From the NCBI GenBank assembly GCA_958298945.1, contig OY282610.1:52769667-52833666 (forward strand): 64,000 nucleotides of DNA, given 5' to 3'. This stretch comes from Atherix ibis. Lineage: Eukaryota > Arthropoda > Insecta > Diptera > Athericidae. Positions 1 to 7,212 of this stretch are shown in pieces. The stretch's first letter is position 1, and each line of letters begins with the position of its first letter. A program made the translations under genes and the position numbers. A model generated the notes under the pieces. That model worked only from the letters and a program-made list of their open reading frames with translations. It did not search any database and had not been told where the DNA came from.

Positions 1-48
1 AAGGACTTTTTTAGTCCGATCAGGATAATAAGAATAATTATTAGTTTC

Positions 49-64
49 ACATATGTATGCGCAT
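49..64 (+). other. Abutting palindromes ACATATGT and ATGCGCAT in block Z
   Basis: Two perfect 8-bp palindromes lie back to back, giving ACATATGTATGCGCAT. The pair recurs in most Z blocks. Units 3-6 have CCATATGT (CATATG core kept), units 31, 34 and 35 have ATGCGTAT, and unit 32 loses both. CATATG is an NdeI site, so the array has about one per HOR. Confidence 0.85.
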
Positions 65-182
65 TAACATCATTAAACAAATTTTTGAAAAAATTTCCTT
101 TTTCATAGAAAAATAGAAATTTAAAAAAAAATTTAATGATCTTTTGGCAAATTTTTCTCAAAACTCCCACCGAAATTTATCG

Positions 183-192
183 TGACATGTCA
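183..192 (+). other. 10-bp palindrome TGACATGTCA in block W
   Basis: Perfect palindrome in most W blocks of the left compartment and several on the right. It shrinks to GACATGTC where the flank is CGGGACATG or CGAGACATG (units 2-6). It is lost in the Wb type (GACAGGTC or GACAGGTT) and in units 18, 19 (GACACGTC) and 32 (GACATATC). Confidence 0.8.
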
Positions 193-1629
193 TTTTCCTT
201 CCAATCATTATATTAAGAGTCATAGAAGGTTTGCCTGAAAGTGTGCAATGACACCACAAAATAAATTCTAAAAAACCTTAATTTTTATACAAAAAAAAAC
301 GGATTTTAATAAAGAAAACAATTAATTTTAAGAATTTTTTCTCAAAATCACCAACAAAAATTTATCCAGAAAGGATATTCTCATTCTAATCGAGAAAATA
401 TGTATTGGAGAAGCTTTGCCTGAAAGTACGCAATGACACTATAAAAACAATTCTAAAAACCTTAATTTGTATACAAAAAAAAAAACGAATTTTAAGAAAG
501 AAAACTATAAATTTTATGAATTTTTTCTCAAAATCACCAACAAAAATTTATCCAGAAAGGATATTCTCATTCCAATCGAGAAAATATGTATTGGAGAAGC
601 TTTGCCTGAAAGTACGCAATGACACCATAAAAACAATTCTAAAAACCTTAATTTGTATACAAAAAAAAACGAATTTTAGGAAAGAAAACTATAAATTTTA
701 TGAATTTTTTCTCAAAATCACCAACAAAAATTTATCCAGAAAGGATATTCTCATTCCAATCGAGAAAATATGCATTGGAGAAGCTTTGCCTAAAAGTACG
801 CAATGACACCATAAAAACCGTTCTAAAAACCTTAATTTTTATACAAAAAAAACGAATTTTAATAAAGAAAACAATTAATTTTATGAATTTTTTCTCAAAA
901 TCACCAACAAAAATTTATCCAGAAAGGATATTCTCATTCCAATCGAGAAAATATGCATTGGAGAAGCTTTGCCTAAAAGTACGCAATGACACCATAAAAA
1001 GCGTTCTAAAAACCTTAATTTTTATACAAAAAAAACGAATTTTAAGAAAGAAAACCATAAATTTTATGAATTTTTTCTCAAAATTACCAACAAAAATTTA
1101 TCCAGAAATGATATTCTCATTCCAATCGAGAAAATATGCATTGGAGAAGCTTTGCCTGAAAGTACGCAATGACACCATAAAAACAATTCTAAAAACCTTA
1201 ATTTTTATACAAAAAAATGAATTTTAAGAAAGAAAACCATAAATTTTATGAATTTTTTCTCAAAACCATCAACAAAAATTTATCCAGAAAGAATTTTCTC
1301 ATTCCAATGAGAATAATATGAATTGGAGAAGCTTTGCCTGAAAGTGCACAATCATACCCCAAACAAACATCTCCAAAAAACCACCATTTTCATAGAGAAA
1401 AACAAATTTTAAGAGAAAGTGGACTCAGTGTAATAATTGTTGCCTCCTATTTTTAGAGAAAACTGGGTGCCTGGTGTAAAAATTGGATTTTCGTGAATAT
1501 TGTCACAAATTTTCGAATTTTTGTGGTTTTTTGCATATCTTTAGGTGGTCAATTTATTTTGCTTTCAGTAAATAAAAAATTTAATTTTAGGCAATTTTTT
1601 TTTAATAGTGCTCACAAAAATTTATTCTG

Positions 1630-1644
1630 AAAGGATATTCCTTT
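1630..1644 (+). other. Short hairpin at the start of block Y
   Basis: AAAGGA-TAT-TCCTTT gives 6-bp arms and a 3-nt loop. It is present in most Y blocks and broken in units 2 and 4 (TTCG), unit 31 (CCATTTT) and unit 32 (TTCTTTTTT). Confidence 0.8.
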
Positions 1645-1792
1645 TTCGATCAGGATAATATGGATCTAGAAGGCTATGTTAAAGTGTATGTAATGAAACC
1701 ATGAAACAAATTGCCATTTTTATCCAAAAAAGCAAACTTTATTTTTAAAAAAATACAGCGAACTTTAGGTAATTTTTTTTAAAACGCCTGGA

Positions 1793-1976
1793 AAAAATTT
1801 TCCTGTAAGGACTTTTTTAGTCCGATCAGGATAATAAGAATAATTATTAGTTTCACATATGTATGCGCATTAACATCATTAAACAAATTGTCGAAAAAAT
1901 TTCCTTTTTCATAGAAAAATAGAAATTTAAAAAAAAATTTAATGATCTTTTGGCAAATTTTTCTCAAAACTCCCAC
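1793..1976 (+). repeat. Block Z (reference copy): diverged monomer with compound dyad and A-tracts
   Basis: This 184-bp block aligns with C at its start (AAAATTTTCCTGTAAGG against AAAATTTATCCAGAAAGG) and near its end (TTTTTCTCAAAACTCCCACC against TTTTTCTCAAAATCACCAAC). In between it has its own sequence: a two-stem inverted repeat, abutting palindromes ACATATGT and ATGCGCAT, and a run of A/T tracts. Its reverse strand is open for 65 codons in most units, with no sign that it is coding. It occurs exactly once per HOR. Confidence 0.93.
1801..1831 (+). other. Compound inverted repeat in block Z (hairpin or cruciform potential)
   Basis: An outer stem TCCTG/CAGGA and an inner stem GGACT/AGTCC are separated by 3-nt unpaired segments on each side (TAA and GAT) and closed by five T. 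The same 31-nt arrangement recurs about 20 bp after each AAAACGCCTGG landmark. Exceptions seen: unit 27 (TTCTG), unit 29 (CAGTA), unit 36 (inner stem lost). Units 31 and 35 change only the loop (ATTTT), and unit 40 shortens it to four T. Confidence 0.85.
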
Positions 1977-2160
1977 CGAAATTTATCGGGACATGTCATT
2001 TTCCTTCCAATCATTATATTAAGAGTCATAAAAGGTTTGCCTGAAAGTGTGCAATGACACCACAAAATAAATTCTAAAAAACCTTAATTTTTATACAAAA
2101 AAAACGAATTTTAATAAAGAAAACAATTAATTTTATGAATTTTTTCTCAAAATCACCAAC
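1977..2160 (+). repeat. Block W (reference copy): transitional monomer
   Basis: This 184-bp monomer has a diverged 5' half (GAAATTTATCG, a GACATGTC palindrome, CCAATCATTATATTAAGAG) and a 3' half nearly identical to core subtype Cc (AATTTTAATAAAG, AAAACAATTAATTTTATG). It has AGGTTT where C has AAGCTT. It always lies between Z and the first C, or directly before X when n=0. Confidence 0.92.
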
Positions 2161-2344
2161 AAAAATTTATCCAGAAAGGATATTCTCATTCCAATCGAGA
2201 AAATATGTATTGGAGAAGCTTTGCCTGAAAGTACGCAATGACACCATAAAAACAATTCTAAAAACCTTAATTTGTATACAAAAAAAAACGAATTTTAAGA
2301 AAGAAAACTATAAATTTTATGAATTTTTTCTCAAAATCACCAAC
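2161..2344 (+). repeat. Core monomer subtype Ca
   Basis: First core monomer of the reference unit, 184 bp. Diagnostic bases: AATATGTATTGGAG, GCCTGAAAGTACG, AAACAATTCT, TTAATTTGTATAC and TTTTAAGAAAG followed by ACTATAAA. It contains the inverted repeat TCCAAT/ATTGGA (2190-2214) and a HindIII site AAGCTT (2216-2221). Confidence 0.93.
2190..2214 (+). other. Inverted repeat TCCAAT/ATTGGA in core monomers
   Basis: Perfect 6-bp arms flank 13 nt (CGAGAAAATATGT or ...TGC). It is kept in most core monomers despite the changes that define subtypes. The Cf subtype (TTTCAATCAAG) has TTCAAT and so loses one pair. Confidence 0.85.
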
Positions 2345-2528
2345 AAAAATTTATCCAGAAAGGATATTCTCATTCCAATCGAGAAAATATGTATTGGAGA
2401 AGCTTTGCCTGAAAGTACGCAATGACACCATAAAAACAATTCTAAAAACCTTAATTTGTATACAAAAAAAATCCAATTTTAGGAAAGAAAACTATAAATT
2501 TTATGAATTTTTTCTCAAAATCACCAAC
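2345..2528 (+). repeat. Core monomer subtype Cb
   Basis: It resembles Ca (TGTATTGG, ACAATTCT, TTTGTATAC) but ends with TTTTAGGAAAG then ACTATAAA. This copy has the variant AAATCCAATTTTAGG, also seen at about 6080 in unit 4, which supports their common origin. Confidence 0.92.
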
Positions 2529-2714
2529 AAAAATTTATCCAGAAAGGATATTTTCTCATTCCAATCGAGAAAATATGCATTGGAGAAGCTTTGCCTAAAA
2601 GTACGCAATGACACCATAAAAACCGTTCTAAAAACCTTAATTTTTATACAAAAAAAACGAATTTTAATAAAGAAAACAATTAATTTTATGAATTTTTTCT
2701 CAAAATCACCAACA
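2529..2714 (+). repeat. Core monomer subtype Cc
   Basis: Diagnostic bases: TGCATTGG, GCCTAAAAGTACG, AAACCGTTCT, TTTTTATAC and TTTTAATAAAG followed by ACAATTAA. Its 3' end matches that of W, which makes Cc and W natural partners for mispaired exchange. This copy has a 2-bp insertion (GGATATTTTCTC in place of GGATATTCTC). Confidence 0.9.
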
Positions 2715-2898
2715 AAAATTTATCCAGAAAGGATATTCTCATTCCAATCGAAAAAATATGCATTGGAGAAGCTTTGCCTAAAAGTACGCAATGACACCAT
2801 AAAAACCGTTCTAAAAACCTTAATTTTTATACAAAAAAAACGAATTTTAAGAAAGAAAACCATAAATTTTATGAATTTTTTCTCAAAATCACCAACAA
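2715..2898 (+). repeat. Core monomer subtype Cd
   Basis: Like Cc in its middle (GCCTAAAAG, AAACCGTTCT, TTTTTATAC) but with the ending TTTTAAGAAAG then ACCATAAA. The variant TCGAAAAAATATGC replaces TCGAGAAAATATGC in this and several other Cd copies. Limits are good to a few bases. Confidence 0.9.
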
Positions 2899-3080
2899 AA
2901 ATTTATCCAGAAATGATATTCTCATTCCAATCGAGAAAATATGCATTGGAGAAGCTTTGCCTGAAAGTACGCAATGACACCATAAAAACAATTCTAAAAA
3001 CCTTAATTTTTATACAAAAAAAAATGAATTTTAAGAAAGAAAACCATAAATTTTATGAATTTTTTCTCAAAACCACCAAC
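2899..3080 (+). repeat. Core monomer subtype Ce (X-proximal)
   Basis: Last core monomer before X. Diagnostic bases: CCAGAAATGATATTC (others have AAAGGATATTC), GCCTGAAAGTACG, ACAATTCT, AAAATGAATTTTAAG and the ending CAAAACCACCAAC rather than CAAAATCACCAAC. Its fixed place beside X in almost all units of four or more cores shows that the order within the run is preserved. Confidence 0.92.
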
Positions 3081-3422
3081 AAAAATTTATCCAGAAAGAA
3101 TTTTCTCATTCCAATGAGAATAATATGAATTGGAGAAGCTTTGCCTGGAAGTGCACAATTATACCCCAAACAAACATCTCCAAAAAACCACCATTTTCAT
3201 AGAGAAAAACAAATTTTAAGAGAAAGTGGACTCAGTGTAATAATTGTTGCCTCCTATTTTTTGAGAAAACTGGGTGCCTGGTGTAAAAATTGGATTTTCG
3301 TGAATATTGTCACAAATTTTCGAATTTTTGTGGTTTTTTGCATATATTTAGGTGGTCAATTTATTTTGCTTTCAGTAAATAAAAAATTTAATTTTAGGCA
3401 ATTTTTTTTTAATAGTGCTCAC
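3081..3422 (+). repeat. Block X (reference copy): core-like 5' half plus unrelated-looking segment
   Basis: This 342-bp block begins like a C monomer through AAGCTTTGCCTG and stays loosely alignable to about AAGAGAAAGTGG. It then runs into about 158 bp that I cannot align to any other block (ACTCAGTG through TTTCAGTAAATAAA) before ending in AATTTTAGGC and a T-run. It has one per-unit near-palindrome (3103-3120). A 98-codon forward frame is open in 23 of 39 copies; the others have stops, frameshifts or deletions. Confidence 0.92.
3103..3120 (+). other. Near-perfect palindrome at the start of block X
   Basis: TTCTCATT-CC-AATGAGAA has 8-bp complementary arms around a 2-nt centre. Core monomers have only a 5-bp version (TTCTC and GAGAA, 9 nt apart) at the same place. 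Nearly all X blocks and the X-started hybrids carry it; units 36 and 37, whose X starts like C, lack it. One arm is altered where the sequence reads TTTTCCC (units 31, 35) or TTTTGTC (unit 33). Confidence 0.85.
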
Positions 3423-3599
3423 AAAAGGTTATTCTGAAAGGATATTCGTTTTTCGATCAGGATAATATGGATCTAGAAGGCTATGTTAAAGTGTATGTAA
3501 TGAAACCATGAAACAAATTGCCATTTTTATCCAAAAAAGCAAACTTTATTTTTAAAAAAATACAGCGAACTTTAGGTATTTTTTTTTAAAACGCCTGGA
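3423..3599 (+). repeat. Block Y (reference copy): diverged monomer
   Basis: This 177-bp block begins in register with C, with GAAAGGATATTC and a GATCAGGATAATATGG stretch at the position of CCAATCGAGAAAATATG. It ends with a T-run and AAAACGCCTGG. It contains TCTAGA (XbaI) once per unit. The 5' hairpin AAAGGA-TAT-TCCTTT of other copies is broken here by TTCG in place of TTCC. Confidence 0.92.
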
Positions 3600-5037
3600 A
3601 AAAATTTTCCTGTAAGGACTTTTTTAGTCCGATCAGGATAATAAGAATAATTATTAGTTTACCATATGTATGCGCATTAACATCATTAAACAAATTTTCG
3701 AAAAAATTCCTTTTTCATAGAAAAATAGAAATTTAAAAAAAAATTTAATGATCTTTTGGCAAATTTTTCTCAAAACTCCCACCGAAATTTATCGAGACAT
3801 GTCATTTTCCTTCCAATCATTATATTAAGAGTCATAAAAGGTTTGCCTGAAAGTGTGCAATGACACCACAAAATAAATTCTAAAAAACCTTAATTTTTAT
3901 ACAAAAAAAAACGAATTTTAATAAAGAAAACAATTAATTTTATGAATTTTTTCTCAAAATCACCAACAAAAATTTATCCAGAAAGGATATTCTCATTCCA
4001 ATCGAGAAAATATGTATTGAAGAAGCTTTGCCTGAAAGTACGCAATGACACCATAAAAACAATTCTAAAAACCTTAATTTGTATACAAAAAAAAACGAAT
4101 TTTAAGAAAGAAAACTATAAATTTTATGAATTTTTTCTCAAAATCACCAACAAAAATTTATCCAGAAAGGATATTCTCATTCCAATCGAGAAAATATGTA
4201 TTGGAGAAGCTTTGCCTGAAAGTACGCAATGACACCATAAAAACAATTCTAAAAACCTTAATTTGTATACAAAAAAAATCGAATTTTAGGAAAGAAAACT
4301 ATAAATTTTATGAATTTTTTCTCAAAATCACCAACAAAAATTTATCCAGAAAGGATATTCTCATTCCAATCGAGAAAATATGCATTGGAGAAGCTTTGCC
4401 TAAAAGTACGCAATGACACCATAAAAACAGTTCTAAAAACCTTAATTTTTATACAAAAAAAACGAATTTTAAGAAAGAAAACCATAAACTTTATGAATTT
4501 TTTCTCAAAACCACCAACAAAAATTTATCCAGAAAGAATTTTCTCATTCCAATGAGAATAATATGAATTGGAGAAGCTTTGCCTGAAAGTGCACAATCAT
4601 ACCCCAAACAAACATCTCCAAAAAACCACCACTTTCATAGAGAAAAACAAATTTTAAGAGAAAGTGGACTCAGTGTAATAATTGTTGCCTCCTATTTTTA
4701 GAGAAAACTGGGTGCCTGGTGTAAAAATTGGATTTTCGTGAATATTGTCACAAATTTTCGAATTTTTGTGGTTTTTTGCATATCTTTAGGTGGTCAATTT
4801 ATTTTGCTTTCAGTAAATAAAAAATTTAATTTTAGGCAATTTTTTTTTAATAGTGCTCACAAAAATTTATTCTGAAAGGATATTCCTTTTTCGATCAGGA
4901 TAATATGGATCTAGAAGGCTATGTTAAAGTGTATGTAATGAAACCATGAAACAAATTGCCATTTTTATCCAAAAAAGGAAACTTAATTTTTAAAAAAATA
5001 CAGCGAACTTTAGGTATTTTTTTTTAAAACGCCTGGA
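3600..5037 (+). repeat. HOR unit 3, n=3
   Basis: Z 3600-3782, W 3783-3967, C 3968-4518 (Ca, Cb and a Cd-like copy with AAACAGTTCT and CATAAACTTTATG), X 4519-4860, Y 4861-5037. Z has TTTACCATATG where most have TTTCACATATG, and a 1-bp loss near 3708. X has the TAG variant; Y has GGAAACTTAATTTT. It is nearly identical to unit 5. Confidence 0.95.
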
Positions 5038-7212
5038 AAAAATTTTCCTGTAAGGACTTTTTTAGTCCGATCAGGATAATAAGAATAATTATTAGTTTAC
5101 CATATGTATGCGCATTAACATCATTAAACAAATTTTCGAAAAAATTTCCTTTTTCATAGAAAAATAGAAATTTAAAAAAAAATTTAATGATCTTTTGGCA
5201 AATTTTTCTCAAACTCCCACCGAAATTTATCGGGACATGTCATTTTCCTTCCAATCATTATATTAAGAGTCATAAAAGGTTTGCCTGAAAGTGTGCAATG
5301 ACACCACAAAATAAATTCTAAAAAACCTTAATTTTTATACAAAAAAAACGAATTTTAATAAAGAAAACAATTAATTTTATGAATTTTTTCTCAAAATCAC
5401 CAACAAAAATTTATCCAGAAAGGATATTCTCATTCCAATCGAGAAAATATGTATTGGAGAAGCTTTGCCTGAAAGTACGCAATGACACCATAAAAACAAT
5501 TCTAAAAACCTTAATTTGTATACAAAAAAAAACGAATTTTAAGAAAGAAAACTATAAATTTTATGAATTTTTTCTCAAAATCACCAACAACAATTTATCC
5601 AGAAAGGATATTCTCATTTCAATCGAGAAAATATGTATTGGAGAAGCTTTGCCTGAAAGTACGCAATGACACCATAAAAACAATTCTAAAAACCTTAATT
5701 TGTATACAAAAAAAAAACGAATTTTAGGAAAGAAAACTATAAATTTTATGAATTTTTTCTCAAAATCACCAACAAAAATTTATCCAGAAAGGATATTCTC
5801 ATTCCAATCGAGAAAATATGCATTGGAGAAGCTTTGCCTAAAAGTACGCAATGACACCACAAAAACCGTTCTAAAAACCTTAATTTGTATACAAAAAAAA
5901 ACGAATTTTAAGAAAGAAAACTATAAATTTTATGAATTTTTTCTCAAAATCACCAACAAAAATTTATCCAGAAAGGATATTCTCATTCCAATCGAGAAAA
6001 TATGTATTGGAGAAGCTTTGCCTGAAAGTACGCAATGACACCATAAAAACAATTCTAAAAACCTTAATTTGTATACAAAAAAAATCCAATTTTAGGAAAG
6101 AAAACTATAAATTTTATGAATTTTTTCTCAAAATCACCAACAAAAATTTATCCAGAAAGGATATTCTCATTCCAATCGAGAAAATATGCATTGGAGAAGC
6201 TTTGCCTAAAAGTACGCAATGACACCATAAAAAACCGTTCTAAAAACCTTAATTTTTATACAAAAAAAACGAATTTTAATAAAGAAAACAATTAATTTTA
6301 TGAATTTTTTCTCAAAATCACCAACAAAAATTTATCCAGAAAGGATATTCTCATTCCAATCGAAAAAATATGCATTGGAGAAGCTTTGCCTAAAAGTACG
6401 CAATGACACCATAAAAACCGTTCTAAAAACCTTAATTTTTATACAAAAAAAAACGAATTTTAAGAAAGAAAACCATAAATTTTATGAATTTTTTCTCAAA
6501 ATCACCAACAAAAATTTATCCAGAAATGATATTCTCATTCCAATCGAGAAAATATGCATTGGAGAAGCTTTGCCTGAAAGTACGCAATGACACCATAAAA
6601 ACAATTCTAAAAACCTTAATTTTTATACAAAAAAAAATGAATTTTAAGAAAGAAAACCATAAATTTTATGAATTTTTTCTCAAAACCACCAACAAAAATT
6701 TATCCAGAAAGAATTTTCTCATTCCAATGAGAATAATATGAATTGGAGAAGCTTTGCCTGGAAGTGCACAATTATACCCCAAACAAACATCTCCAAAAAA
6801 CCACCATTTTCATAGAGAAAAACAAATTTTAAGAGAAAGTGGACTCAGTGTAATAATTGTTGCCTCCTATTTTTTGAGAAAACTGGGTGCCTGGTGTAAA
6901 AATTGGATTTTCGTGAATATTGTCACAAATTTTCGAATTTTTGTGGTTTTTTGCATATATTTAGGTGGTCAATTTATTTTGCTTTCAGTAAATAAAAAAT
7001 TTAATTTTAGGCAATTTTTTTTTAATAGTGCTCACAAAAGGTTATTCTGAAAGGATATTCGTTTTTCGATCAGGATAATATGGATCTAGAAGGCTATGTT
7101 AAAGTGTATGTAATGAAACCATGAAACAAATTGCCATTTTTATCCAAAAAAGCAAACTTTATTTTTAAAAAAATACAGCGAACTTTAGGTATTTTTTTTT
7201 AAAACGCCTGGA
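5038..7212 (+). repeat. HOR unit 4, n=7, internally duplicated core run
   Basis: Z 5038-5220, W 5221-5404, C 5405-6693, X 6694-7035, Y 7036-7212; 2175 bp. The core order reads Ca (5405), Cb (5589), a Cc-to-Ca hybrid (5773), Cb (5957), Cc (6141), Cd (6325), Ce (6509). The hybrid has a Cc 5' part (GCCTAAAAG, ACCGTTCT) and a Ca 3' part (TTTGTATAC, AAGAAAG, ACTATAAA), as expected from an unequal exchange. Confidence 0.93.

Larger units (their letters stand above)
1..1792 (+). repeat. HOR unit 1 (5' truncated by window), n=5 core monomers
   Basis: Z is cut by the window start (1-170), W 171-355, five C monomers 356-1273 in the order Ca-Cb-Cc-Cd-Ce, X 1274-1615, Y 1616-1792. X carries the TAG variant near 1454 that breaks the open frame seen in most X copies. 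Extrapolating the missing 5' end gives a unit of about 1806 bp. Confidence 0.95.
1793..3599 (+). repeat. HOR unit 2, n=5, reference unit
   Basis: Z 1793-1976, W 1977-2160, C 2161-3080 (Ca-Cb-Cc-Cd-Ce), X 3081-3422, Y 3423-3599; period 1807 bp. It shows the fullest canonical block order. Its X and Y carry private variants (GCCTGGAAGTGCACAATTAT, CATATATTTAGG, AAAAGGTTATTC, GATATTCG) shared only with unit 4, marking the two as recent copies. Confidence 0.95.

Noticed and set aside
405..1227. Long forward frames with repeated KSPTKIYPERIFSFQSRKY-like segments as a repeat protein gene
   Set aside because: They exist only because core monomers are stop-poor and occasionally 183 bp long; the same DNA reads open in a second frame, start and end points shift with poly-A length, and there is no promoter, intron or unique flank.
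1641..1665. CENP-B box candidate around TTCGATCAGGATAATATGG in Y
   Set aside because: It shares only TTCG with the known 17-bp box; the essential A and CGGG positions do not match. I saw no other candidate.
1779..1976. 65-codon reverse-strand frame in every Z block as a small membrane protein
   Set aside because: It is the reverse complement of A/T tracts (rich in F, K, I, L). It is intact because Z copies are near-identical, and it is broken by a 1-bp loss in unit 3 (3708) and another in unit 17 without any sign of constraint.
2190..2214. CCAAT boxes and TATA-like AATATG/TATAAA strings as promoters
   Set aside because: In about 26% G+C repeats such strings are expected by chance and recur in every monomer; nothing places a start site or transcript.
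2161..3080. CRISPR array (regular direct repeats)
   Set aside because: The repeats are contiguous 184-bp monomers without unique spacers, have no cas genes nearby and match satellite organisation.
3230..3390. Mobile-element insertion in X
   Set aside because: No terminal inverted or direct repeats, target-site duplication, poly-A-ended 3' UTR or coding remnant is visible. Kept only as an unexplained segment under findings.
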